58,709 nt of DNA from Polyangiaceae bacterium (GTDB taxonomy: Bacteria; Myxococcota_A; Polyangia; Polyangiales; Polyangiaceae). The notes beneath the pieces were generated by a model that saw nothing but the letters and a program-made list of their open reading frames with translations, did not search any database and had not been told where the DNA came from. This document shows positions 38,598 through 46,488 of the stretch, piece after piece. Both the position numbers and the translations under genes were made by a program. The stretch is from contig JADLFU010000262.1 of the NCBI GenBank assembly GCA_020849655.1, forward strand, positions 1 through 58,709. Reading direction: 5' to 3'. Numbering within the stretch: position 1 is the stretch's first letter; every line of letters starts with the position of its first letter.

Positions 38598-38945
38598 TCA
38601 GGGCTCCTCGTAGAAGATGGTCGCGCTGACCTCGGACGCCGTGCCGTGCGCCGTGTACGTGTCGCGCGTCGAGCTCCAGCCCCACGCGATGCCGTCGGCG
38701 AAGGTGGCGTCGAGCCCGCCGAGCCCATCGCGCGCCATGTCCTCGAACGAGACCTGGACGAGCGCGCCCGCGCCGACGCGGACCGCGACGAGGGGCTCTT
38801 CGTTCGTGGGGTCGGCGGCGAGGTTGTGGAGCTGGAACCAGAGCACGGTCGCGGCCGTCGCGTTGTCGGCGAGCACGCCCGTGACGCGCTTGCCTGCGCC
38901 GCCCGTGATGACGCCAGAGACGTCCGAGAGTGCCGTGTGGTGCAT
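38598..38945 (-). CDS. Virion protein, paralogue A
   Basis: 115 residues. ALSDVSGVITGGAGKRVTGV, ATVLWFQLHNLA, VAVRVGAGALVQVSFEDMAR, DGIAWGWSSTRDTYTAHGT. Start and end match the next gene upstream (same ALSDV-G...LW-QL start and GIA-GWSS-RD end), so the two are tandem paralogues. Small beta protein, perhaps capsid decoration. Confidence 0.6.
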   Translation of the reverse strand: MHHTALSDVSGVITGGAGKRVTGVLADNATAATVLWFQLHNLAADPTNEEPLVAVRVGAGALVQVSFEDMARDGLGGLDATFADGIAWGWSSTRDTYTAHGTASEVSATIFYEEP

Positions 38946-38960
38946 CGCGTTCGTCTCCCG

Positions 38961-39705
38961 TCAGGGCGCCGTGTGGTGGAGCCAGCCAGAGCGCGAGGTT
39001 CGTGTTGGTCGTCGTGGTCGGCACGAACGAGTCGCGGCGCGAGCTCCACCCGTAGGCGATGCCGCTCACGAACGGACCGAGTCCGGGGCGTGACAGTTTG
39101 CGAAGCGGCACGACGGTGCGCGTCGCGGTCGGGCAGCGGATCGGCGGATGCACCGGCGTCCACGACGCGGCGAACACGATCGGGTCGGTGTCCACGGTCT
39201 CGGGTGCCGTCGTCACGCGGTAGGCGAGCCCCGTCGAGACGGTGCCGACCGTCACGCGCACGAGCGCGTTCTCGACGATCTCGGCGACGGTGTCGAAGTC
39301 GGTCGCGCGCGTCAGGACCGCGTCTTGCCCCGCGCCGTCCGCGGGCGTCGTCATGACGTAGATGCCGTTGGCGTATCGGTCGGCCGTGACCTCGTCTTTC
39401 ACGAGGATCCGGTCGTTCGCGATCGTCGTGACGCCGTCGAAGTCGTTGTGCGCAACGTTGTCGTCGGGGCTCGTGAGCGTCGCGCCCACGCCTGCGCCCG
39501 CCTGGATCCAGCCCGCGTCGATGAGCGCGGCGGTCGTCGCCACGCGGGCGGCGGTCTTCTGCGCCGCGTCGTAGGCGACGACGGCGTCGAAGAGCTGCAG
39601 CCAGAGGGTGCCGCCCGAGATGTTCTCGGCGGCAATGCCCGTGAGCACGTGACCGGCGGTGCCGGAGAGCGCACCGGCGACGTCGCTGAGAGCCTTGGTC
39701 AACAT
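38961..39705 (-). CDS. Virion protein, paralogue B with inserted segment
   Basis: About 245 residues. ALSDVAGALSGTAGHVLTGI, GTLWLQLFDAV, then an extra ~110 residues (DDNVAHNDFDGVTTIANDRI; YANGIYVMTTPADGAG), then GIAYGWSSRRDSFVPTTTTN. In its own frame no stop occurs until 38,593, which would swallow paralogue A; the stop at 38961-38963 lies in the +1 frame. A small indel near 38,970 is likely. End coordinate given for the shifted stop. Confidence 0.5.
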
Positions 39706-39712
39706 GGTGCCC

Positions 39713-40567
39713 TCAGTTGCGCTCGTAGGTCCGCGCGCCCCACGTCGCGGTCTCCGAGGGGCTCACGGCGTTGTCGTCGTCGTGATCGACCGTCGGTTGC
39801 GTCACGACCTTCTGCAGCGCGGCCTCGTACCGCCGCTCGTAGATCGCCATGTGCTCGGGCCGATCTGGCGTCGCCAGTAGCTCGAGCGTCTTCCAGAGGT
39901 GCGCGATGTCGTAGCCGACGAACGTGCCGCGCTGCAGCCACACGGGCCACTTGGCCCCGATGTCCATCTCGAGGATGTCGCGCGCCAGCAACATGATGCT
40001 GTCGATGTCGGTCCCCTCCGACAGCCGCGTGAGGAGAGCGGGATCCGCGTGCGAGAGCAACCGCCCGACGGTCGTGAGCGCGTGCTCGGACACCGCAAAC
40101 TGCAGGTCCAGGATCTGCGCCGCGTTGCTGACCTCGTACGCGATCCGGGCCTTGCCGTAGCGCACGGCATCGGGGAACGTCCCGGCCGTGATGGCGCACG
40201 TCACGCGCGTGCTCGCGACCGTCGCGGTTCGGGCGTGGTCGTAGAAGAGCGGGCCTGAGAGCAAGAGCCGTGTGCCGAGGATCTGCAGCACTCGGCGCAG
40301 CTCCGCGACCTCGCTCGAGCTGCCGATCAGATACTCGCGCCCGACCGCGATCCCGCTCGCGCTCGCGACGTCGATCCGGTTGGATCCCGCCGGCACGAAC
40401 TCGGAGAGCGTCGTGCTCGTCGTGTCGCGCGTCAGGGCCTGCGCCGAGAGCAGTTCGGTCCCGTCCGCGTCGTAGAGCGTGAGGGTCGGGGTCGGGTCGG
40501 CGTCCGAGACGGCCGGGAGGTGCGCCTCGAACGTGACGGCGATGCCGCGCGTGAAGATGATGGTCAC
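39713..40567 (-). CDS. Head/connector protein of unknown family
   Basis: 284 residues. Beta-rich N-terminus (FTRGIAVTFEAHLPAVSDAD; PTLTLYDADGTELLSAQALT), then a helical part (DIDSIMLLARDILEMDIGAK; KTLELLATPDRPEHMAIYER). Between capsid and tail genes, overlapped with its neighbour as ATGA. Could be an adaptor of the neck. Confidence 0.5.
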   Translation of the reverse strand: MTIIFTRGIAVTFEAHLPAVSDADPTPTLTLYDADGTELLSAQALTRDTTSTTLSEFVPAGSNRIDVASASGIAVGREYLIGSSSEVAELRRVLQILGTRLLLSGPLFYDHARTATVASTRVTCAITAGTFPDAVRYGKARIAYEVSNAAQILDLQFAVSEHALTTVGRLLSHADPALLTRLSEGTDIDSIMLLARDILEMDIGAKWPVWLQRGTFVGYDIAHLWKTLELLATPDRPEHMAIYERRYEAALQKVVTQPTVDHDDDNAVSPSETATWGARTYERN

Positions 40568-40977
40568 GGGCTCGCCGGTGCCTCGGCGACGTCACGCGGC
40601 CCACGCCCGAGCTGGCGGGCACGCTCGCGCGAGATCCCCATGCGATCGCCGATCTGCGCCCACGAGAGGCCTTCGGCGCGCAGAGCGGCAATGGCCTCGG
40701 TGCGGTCGTCGGCGGGCGCCGCGGGGACGGGCGCAGCAGGCGAGACGACGGCGGAGGGTTCCGGCGTGCTCGCCTGCTGCTCCACGATCTCCGTGATGCT
40801 CTCGACGTCGGGCCCGAATGCGACCACGAGCCGATAGAGCAGACGCCCGCCGGCGACGTCCACCACGCCACCAGCGCCGAACTGGAACGCGCCGAACTGC
40901 CCCGCCTGGTGGTGGCGCAGCACGACGCGCCAGCGGCGCGAGGGGTCGAGGATGGCATCGGCAGCGGGCGCGATCAT
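40564..40977 (-). CDS. Structural-module protein with C-terminal HTH
   Basis: 137 residues. Beta-rich N-terminus (RRWRVVLRHHQAGQFGAFQF; GRLLYRLVVAFGPDVESITE), Pro/Ala linker, then EAIAALRAEGLSWAQIGDRM, GISRERARQLGRG, which reads as a sigma-region-4-like helix-turn-helix. A DNA-binding tail on a head-gene-block protein is unexpected. Confidence 0.6.
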   Translation of the reverse strand: MIAPAADAILDPSRRWRVVLRHHQAGQFGAFQFGAGGVVDVAGGRLLYRLVVAFGPDVESITEIVEQQASTPEPSAVVSPAAPVPAAPADDRTEAIAALRAEGLSWAQIGDRMGISRERARQLGRGPRDVAEAPASP

Positions 40978-40980
40978 TGG

Positions 40981-41169
40981 CTACTTGCTCCGCGCCGCTT
41001 CTGCCGCATCGGCTGCGCGCACGGGCGCCTTCGCTGCGGCGCGCGCAGCCTTGCGACACGCGATGAACGCGGCCTCGGGCTTGGAGCCTGACGCGACCAT
41101 GGCGCGGGCCTTCTCGAGACAGCCGAGCGCGGCCATCTCCGCTTCCTGGTAGGGCTCGAACATGCTCAT
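40981..41169 (-). CDS. Small helical protein after the capsid gene
   Basis: 62 residues (MSMFEPYQEAEMAALGCLEK...), helical and Ala/Lys/Arg-rich. Two possible ATGs (two codons apart); GAGGAG upstream favours the second. Unknown role. Confidence 0.55.
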   Translation of the reverse strand: MSMFEPYQEAEMAALGCLEKARAMVASGSKPEAAFIACRKAARAAAKAPVRAADAAEAARSK

Positions 41170-41186
41170 TCTCCTCGTGGCGCGGA

Positions 41187-42431
41187 TCAGGCCGTGATCA
41201 GCTCGGAGGCACGCGCGACCGCGAGCTCGGAGCCGAGCTTGTAACCGCCGTACCACTTCACGCGCTGGATCTTGGCGTCCGCCGTGAGGCGGCTGCCGAG
41301 CTGCTCGACCATGAAGCCGAGAACCGGCGCGGTGCGCGGGTCGCCGTTGACCACGTCGCTCTCGTTGCCGACGCAGAACGCCGAGAAGCCGGGGCCCGGC
41401 GTCATGCTCACGAGCACGACGCTCGACAGCGTGGTGGCCGCGCCCTTCGCCTCGGTGCTCGCGATGTTGTCGTTCCGCAGGATGGGGATCCCGCGGTACG
41501 TCGGCACGCCCGAGCCGTAGCCCGGCAGCCGGACGTGATCGGGGTTCGCTCCGCCGAGCGCGCGGCACGCCGCGAAGTACTTGCGCATCAGCGTCCCGTT
41601 CATGATGAACACCAGATCGGTGTCCACCTTCACGGTGTCGATCAGCGCGTCGAGCGTCGCGAACGTGAAGGCGTCGCCGTCGGCGCCCGAGCTCGCGATG
41701 AGCTGCGTGCCGGACGGGTTGATGAACTTGAAGATCCCGTCCGGGTCGTTGGTCGACGCCGTGAACGTGATCTCCGCCGTGCCGTTCTCGTCGGCGTCGG
41801 ACACGTCGAGCGTCACGCGGATCCGCTTGTTCGGGTTGATCGACGCGAGCGTGTAGCTCCCGTCGGACGCACACGCGACGGCGGTGCCGTAGGCGTCGTC
41901 GCCCGGCGCCTTGTACTCGAGCAGAGTGCCGGCGTGCGTGTAGCGCAGGTAGCCCACGCCGAAGCGCGTCGAGTCGGTGAACGGCGACGCGTACACGAGC
42001 GTGTCGACGTAATCGCCGTTCCAGCCGACGGGGCGCGCGATGGTGAAGCCGTCGGCGAACGAGCCCGTGATCGCCTTCGTCGCGAGCGTGCGGCCCGCCT
42101 GGCGGATCTTCGCCGCGAGCTGCACGCCCATGTTGTTCTGGTTCGGCAGCACGGCCGCGAGCCCAGGGACGTCCACGTCCGCCGCGAGCGTGCGCGTCAG
42201 GGCCGTGACCTTCTCCCACGTCGCGCTGGACTCCGAGACGGTGCCGCTGTTGGCCGCGATGAACGCAGCCGAGCCGAGCGACAGCTCGCGGTTGTAGACG
42301 ATGCTCTCCCCCGCTCCGCCCTCGAAGGCGAGCATCGCGAAGAACGCGTCGTAGGTGATGAGGGACTTGAACATCCCTCTCGGCAAGTCGCGATTGGTCG
42401 CGCGCATTGCCTGCTCGAGCGTGAGCGCCAT
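41187..42431 (-). CDS. Major capsid protein with inserted beta domain
   Basis: 414 residues. HK97-like traits: N-terminal helix, LAFEGGAGESIVYNRELSLG, TVSESSATWEKVTALTRTLA as E-loop region, DLVFIMNGTLMRKYFAACRA, YRGIPILRNDNI in the P-domain, and GFMVEQLG...WYGGYKL ending. Between about residues 165 and 245 an extra segment (GSYTLASINPNKRIRVTLDV; GTAEITFTASTNDPDGIFKF) looks like an inserted immunoglobulin-like or insertion domain. Strong CACAGGAG Shine-Dalgarno. Position after the scaffold gene fits. Confidence 0.85.
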   Translation of the reverse strand: MALTLEQAMRATNRDLPRGMFKSLITYDAFFAMLAFEGGAGESIVYNRELSLGSAAFIAANSGTVSESSATWEKVTALTRTLAADVDVPGLAAVLPNQNNMGVQLAAKIRQAGRTLATKAITGSFADGFTIARPVGWNGDYVDTLVYASPFTDSTRFGVGYLRYTHAGTLLEYKAPGDDAYGTAVACASDGSYTLASINPNKRIRVTLDVSDADENGTAEITFTASTNDPDGIFKFINPSGTQLIASSGADGDAFTFATLDALIDTVKVDTDLVFIMNGTLMRKYFAACRALGGANPDHVRLPGYGSGVPTYRGIPILRNDNIASTEAKGAATTLSSVVLVSMTPGPGFSAFCVGNESDVVNGDPRTAPVLGFMVEQLGSRLTADAKIQRVKWYGGYKLGSELAVARASELITA

Positions 42432-42481
42432 TGTGATTCTCCTGTGGTCGGGTCAAACCCGCACGCACAGAGCGGCGGGGG

Positions 42482-43201
42482 CTATTGGCGGATCGGTTCC
42501 GCCAGCCCCGCTGCGAGCATCGCGGCGGGGTCTGCGTCGTCGGGGAGGCGGGCGCCTTTGCCGGGTCCGCCATTGGGGCGGTGCGCGCCGGAACCGCCGC
42601 CGGGGTGCTGCTGGAAATGCGGATTCGCCGTCAGCCAGGCGCCGGCTGCGTCTGCGAGATCCTTGCGAGCCACACCGTCGAATCGAACGGCCGTGATTCG
42701 CCCGTCTTCGTCCGTGTCGATCTCGACCTCGGAGCGGAATGCGGGAATCGCGTGCTTGAGCACGCCCGGCAATGCCTTCGCGGCTGCGAGCGCGTCGCCG
42801 ACCTCGCGCGAGACGTTCGCCTCGACACGTCGGCGCTCTGCGGTCTCCGCTTTGCCGCGCCATTCGTCGCGCTCTTTCGCGAGCGCCGCTTCCCGGTCGG
42901 CGATTGCCTTCGCGGCGCGCTCGGCGTCTTTGCGCGCCTTCTCGGCGGCCGAGAGCTTCTCGTCTTCGAGCGCCTGCAATCGCGTGGTGAGCGAATCGAA
43001 TTCGGCGAGCTTCGCCTTGCTCGATTCGACCTCCGCCTTGACGGCCGCGAGTTCCTTCTCTTTCGAGGCGAGCCGCTGGCCCATCATCCGGTCGATGTCG
43101 GCTTGGGTGTACGTCTTCTCGGCTGGTGCGGTGCCTGCGGCAGACGCAGCTCCGCCCGCTGCCGCTCCCTCGTCGGGGGCGCAGTAGATGCGCGGGTACA
43201 T
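42482..43201 (-). CDS. Capsid scaffolding protein
   Basis: 239 residues. Acidic N-terminus, TYTQADIDRMMGQRLASKEK, then a long coiled coil (about 60-140) and a C-terminal RITAVRFDGVARKDLADAAG, AWLTANPHFQ, Gly-rich tail. The 'TYTqadvDrliagRLare' start plus coiled coil is the hallmark of HK97-type scaffold proteins. ATG at 43201 has AGAGG 8 nt upstream. Confidence 0.85.
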   Translation of the reverse strand: MYPRIYCAPDEGAAAGGAASAAGTAPAEKTYTQADIDRMMGQRLASKEKELAAVKAEVESSKAKLAEFDSLTTRLQALEDEKLSAAEKARKDAERAAKAIADREAALAKERDEWRGKAETAERRRVEANVSREVGDALAAAKALPGVLKHAIPAFRSEVEIDTDEDGRITAVRFDGVARKDLADAAGAWLTANPHFQQHPGGGSGAHRPNGGPGKGARLPDDADPAAMLAAGLAEPIRQ

Positions 43202-43264
43202 GGATTGTCCTCTCCGGTTCGGGCGAATGCCCACGGCTCCGGGGGCCGCTGTCTCCGCGATTGG

Positions 43265-43299
43265 CGTCGTGCTCCGATTGCGCGGGACAATCGGCGACG
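43265..43299. promoter_or_regulatory. Intergenic hairpin before the scaffold gene
   Basis: CCGATTG-CGCGGGA-CAATCGG with an outer CGTCG/CGACG stem. It lies in the 109-nt gap upstream of the scaffold and capsid genes. No U tract; could be an RNA-processing or pausing site that sets capsid gene expression apart from packaging genes. Confidence 0.45.
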
Positions 43300-43310
43300 A
43301 ATTGCCGTGA

Positions 43311-43781
43311 TCAGCTCACGGCGGGCTGAGCCTCGGAAGAGGCGTGGGCATGGAGCAAGACGACGCCGTCACACGTGGCGTCGCTGATGTCGACGCAGGC
43401 CCGAAGCGCGCGACCGTCGCCGGACACGAGATCGAGCCAGCAATCGCCAGTGGCCTCGATGTCGGGCCCGAAGTCGTCATTGGGCGCTGCGTACGCGACG
43501 CGTAGCGGTTCACGCTCGGGCCTGGGGAAGTTGGCCGCTTCCCAGGCGTGCAGCTCCACGAGGCGCGTCTCTGCGCCGCGAATGTACTCCTGGTAGGCCG
43601 AATCGACGGCCGGCGGGAACCTGTCGAATCCCGGAATGGATCCGGGGAATGTCCGCCAATCGATCGGCGGCACGTCGGGCGCCCACTTCACCCGGATACG
43701 GTGATCGCCGCGGGGCGTGGGGCCGTCGATGCAATCAACGAAGCCGCCATTCCACCGAGAGGGGGCGCGGATGGTGAACAC
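43311..43781 (-). CDS. Hypothetical head-region protein
   Basis: 156 residues from GTG. FVDCIDGPTPRGDHRIRVKW, DWRTFPGSIPGFDRFPPAVD, then HAWEAANFPRPEREPLRVAY, alpha-beta with many Pro/Trp. No known family. Between portal-linked paralogues and scaffold. Confidence 0.5.
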   Translation of the reverse strand: MFTIRAPSRWNGGFVDCIDGPTPRGDHRIRVKWAPDVPPIDWRTFPGSIPGFDRFPPAVDSAYQEYIRGAETRLVELHAWEAANFPRPEREPLRVAYAAPNDDFGPDIEATGDCWLDLVSGDGRALRACVDISDATCDGVVLLHAHASSEAQPAVS

Positions 43782-43784
43782 CGC

Positions 43785-44285
43785 TCAGACCGAGCCCGCG
43801 ATCGCGGGCGTCGGGAGCGTCTGCATCCCCGACAAGAAGTGCTTGACCAGCTTCCGCTGCAGCTCGTTCGACAGCGTGTTGGCCGCGTCCTGGTCGGTGC
43901 TCGGGTCCGCGCTCGTGATCTGCAGGTCTGGCGTCACGCGGTGGTACGTCGTGCTCACGACGTGCGCGTTGAACACGGTCTTGAGCTCGATGATGAACGC
44001 CTCGAGTGTCGCGAGGTTCGTGGGCGTCGCCTCTGTCGTGACGTTGACGGCATCGGCCTCGAGATGGACGTCCGTGCTCGCGACGTGCGCGGCCCACGCG
44101 ACCTCGAGCGCCACGCCGAGCGTCACGCTGGTGGCGAGGTCGCTCGCGACCGGGACGGCCGCGAGAGTCGCGGCGATGGTCGCGTCGGTGCCGTAGTGAC
44201 TCGTGCGCCCCGCGAGCTGGTTCACGCTCGAGCGCAGGGCGTGCTCCCACCCGGGCACGCTGTCGTGGACCTGGCGTGTCGTCAC
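43785..44285 (-). CDS. Head-region protein, tandem paralogue 2
   Basis: 166 residues from the GTG of a GTGA overlap. TTRQVHDSVPGWEHALRSSV, EAFIIELKTVFNAHVVSTTY, HRVTPDLQITSAD, then NELQRKLVKHFLSGMQTLPT. The same length and same landmarks as the gene directly upstream: a tandem duplication that has diverged. Helical with repeated 'AHV.S..YHR' blocks. Function unknown, probably virion-related. Confidence 0.6.
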   Translation of the reverse strand: MTTRQVHDSVPGWEHALRSSVNQLAGRTSHYGTDATIAATLAAVPVASDLATSVTLGVALEVAWAAHVASTDVHLEADAVNVTTEATPTNLATLEAFIIELKTVFNAHVVSTTYHRVTPDLQITSADPSTDQDAANTLSNELQRKLVKHFLSGMQTLPTPAIAGSV

Positions 44286-44782
44286 GACACGGCTCCGGGA
44301 ACCGTGCACGCGGGCAACGTCTGCATGCCGTTGCGCAGGTGGTCGAGCACGGCGCGCTGGAGATCGTTCGCGAGCGCGATCCCCGTCGCTTCGTTGCTGC
44401 CGTCCGCTGTCGTGATCTCGCGGTCGCCCCGCACGCGGTGGTAGGTCGTCGAGATCACGTGCGCGTTGAAGTCGTCTTTGAGCTCGTTGATGAGCGTGTT
44501 CGCGCTCGCCGTGTCGGTCGCGGTGTCCGCGGCCACCGGGTTGGTCGCGTCCGCGGCGGCGTGGACCGTGGTGGCTGCTGCGTGCGCGTTCCACGCTGTC
44601 TTGAGCCCGTTCGCGAGCGTGACGAGCGTCGCCTCGTTGGACGCGACCGCGATGGCGTCGAGCGTCGCGGCGATCGTGTCGTCCGTGTCGTAGTGGAGCG
44701 TCGCGGCCGCGAGTTGCTCCACGCTGCTCTTGAGGGCGTTGACCCAGCCGGGCGGCGTGTCGTGGAGTTGTCGAGTCGTCAT
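44282..44782 (-). CDS. Head-region protein, tandem paralogue 1
   Basis: 166 residues: TTRQLHDTPPGWVNALKSSV, NELKDDFNAHVISTTYHRVR, NDLQRAVLDHLRNGMQTLPA. Shares start, YHR block and C-terminal MQTLP with its downstream copy. Follows the portal gene. Unknown function. Confidence 0.6.
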   Translation of the reverse strand: MTTRQLHDTPPGWVNALKSSVEQLAAATLHYDTDDTIAATLDAIAVASNEATLVTLANGLKTAWNAHAAATTVHAAADATNPVAADTATDTASANTLINELKDDFNAHVISTTYHRVRGDREITTADGSNEATGIALANDLQRAVLDHLRNGMQTLPACTVPGAVS

Positions 44783-44798
44783 GTGCTCATCTCCGTGA

Positions 44799-46478
44799 TC
44801 ACGCCGGCGGCGCGGCGGGTTGTCCGTTGGGCGGCGTATTCCCCGCCTGATTCACCGGCGGATTGCCGGGGCGATTGCCGGGCCGACCGAATGGCGAGGG
44901 GCGCGCCGCCGCCTCCGCATTGGCCTGCGCGAGCTTCACGGCCGACGCCTGCTGCTCGAGCTTCGCGGCTGCGGCGTCCTCGAGATCCTCGTCGATCTCG
45001 CCGCGCGTCTCGTCGTCCAGGTTCGAGAGCAGGCGGCCCACGAGCCGACGCTTGATCTCGGTCTCGGCCGTCACGCCGAGCGACAGCGCGAGGGCGGCGG
45101 TGGCCTGGTCGATCTCGCCCTGCAGGTCCTCGACGTCGAAGCTCTCGGGCGGCGTGATGCGGGCGCCGTCGCGCACCGTGTCGCCGAGTCCGAGCGTGAT
45201 GCCCGTCAGGTCGAGCACGTCCTCCCACCACCGAGAGACCTGCAGCGCGAAGTCGTGGATCGCACGATTCGTCTGGGCGAACTCGTACGCTCGCGCGACG
45301 CCCGACGTGGCGGACGCGACGCCGCGCGAGAACTCGGCACGCGCCAACCGATAGAGCTCCGTGACGGTCGCCGTGATGACGTCGTTGTACGTTGCGATCA
45401 CCGACGCGGGCGGCGCGATGAACGCGGGCGCCGGCCACTCGTGGTGGTACTCGATGACGTTGGTGGTGCCGATCGGCGCGGTGGTGCCTGCGGCTGCTCG
45501 CGTCGGATCGGGCACGGAGCCCTTGAAATCCTGCGCCTGCGTCAAGAGCGCGAACACCTGCCCGCGTAGCGACTCGTCACGCTCGGACAGCAGGTTGAAC
45601 AACCGCCGCGCGAGGATCGCGACGTCGGCGTGCATCGGGATCCCGCGCAGCGCGTCGTCGGGGCTCGGCGAATGCCGGAGAATCGCGAGAGGCACGCGGC
45701 CCCAGCTGTGCGGAACGCCGGCCTCGTCCTCGCTCGCCGAGGCGTTGCCGTCGCGAGTCCGCACCGTCCAGCGCGACCAGACGGTGCGTGTCCAGACCGT
45801 GTACGTCTCGACCGGCGTCAATTCGTCGCGCCACGAATCGCGCTCGTGTGAGTCGGTGCGAATCTTGACCCAGTCAAGTTGGCCGTCGGTGCCGAGCTGC
45901 CAATCGACGATGTTCGCGGGGAAGAGCGGAATCAGCCGCGGGGAGGCAATCCCGGCGGCGCGCGCCTGCGCGGTGGAGATCGTGCCGCCGCCCGAGGGGC
46001 CGCGCGGCGCGTCTACGAGGCACGGGCACCATCCGAGGACCGCGGCGCGCAGCACGATGGACGGCAGCAGCTCGCGCCACGTCGTGCCCGCGCCGTCCGT
46101 GTCGTCGTACCAGTCGGCCCACGCGTCGTCGCCCGCGCGGTCGAACGGCTTGCGGAGCAAGAACGAGAGCTTCAGGTCGGTGAGAGTCCTGACGTAGCCG
46201 GGGTAATGGGCGACCTGTTTGCGGCCGTCGAATTTCTTCGGCGTCTCGCGCGGGAATCGATCGAGGTAGGTCTCGTCGTCGGTCGGCGGCTGATAGGCTG
46301 CGCTCGTCTGTCGCGTCGTCGTCGAGCCGATGCTGCCGAAGGGTCCGGGGTCGGCGGGGCGGATGCGGCCGGCGAATCCGCCGCCACCCGTGTAGCTGTC
46401 GAGCGCGAACCGATCGGCCACGACGCTCGCGAGGTAGTCGGACCGCGTGCGGCGCAGCTGCTCGAGGAGATCCGCCAT
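44799..46478 (-). CDS. Portal protein
   Basis: 559 residues. ETPKKFDGRKQVAHYPGYVR near the start, WRELLPSIVLRAAVLGWCPC, LIPLFPANIVDWQLGTDGQL, GRVPLAILRHSP, FNLLSERDESLRGQVFALLT and a helical stem (ITATVTELYRLARAEFSRGV), with a Pro/Asn-rich tail. Matches phage portal proteins of the SPP1 type in length and order, next to the large terminase. Confidence 0.8.
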   Translation of the reverse strand: MADLLEQLRRTRSDYLASVVADRFALDSYTGGGGFAGRIRPADPGPFGSIGSTTTRQTSAAYQPPTDDETYLDRFPRETPKKFDGRKQVAHYPGYVRTLTDLKLSFLLRKPFDRAGDDAWADWYDDTDGAGTTWRELLPSIVLRAAVLGWCPCLVDAPRGPSGGGTISTAQARAAGIASPRLIPLFPANIVDWQLGTDGQLDWVKIRTDSHERDSWRDELTPVETYTVWTRTVWSRWTVRTRDGNASASEDEAGVPHSWGRVPLAILRHSPSPDDALRGIPMHADVAILARRLFNLLSERDESLRGQVFALLTQAQDFKGSVPDPTRAAAGTTAPIGTTNVIEYHHEWPAPAFIAPPASVIATYNDVITATVTELYRLARAEFSRGVASATSGVARAYEFAQTNRAIHDFALQVSRWWEDVLDLTGITLGLGDTVRDGARITPPESFDVEDLQGEIDQATAALALSLGVTAETEIKRRLVGRLLSNLDDETRGEIDEDLEDAAAAKLEQQASAVKLAQANAEAAARPSPFGRPGNRPGNPPVNQAGNTPPNGQPAAPPA

Positions 46479-46488
46479 GCTGGTCCCC

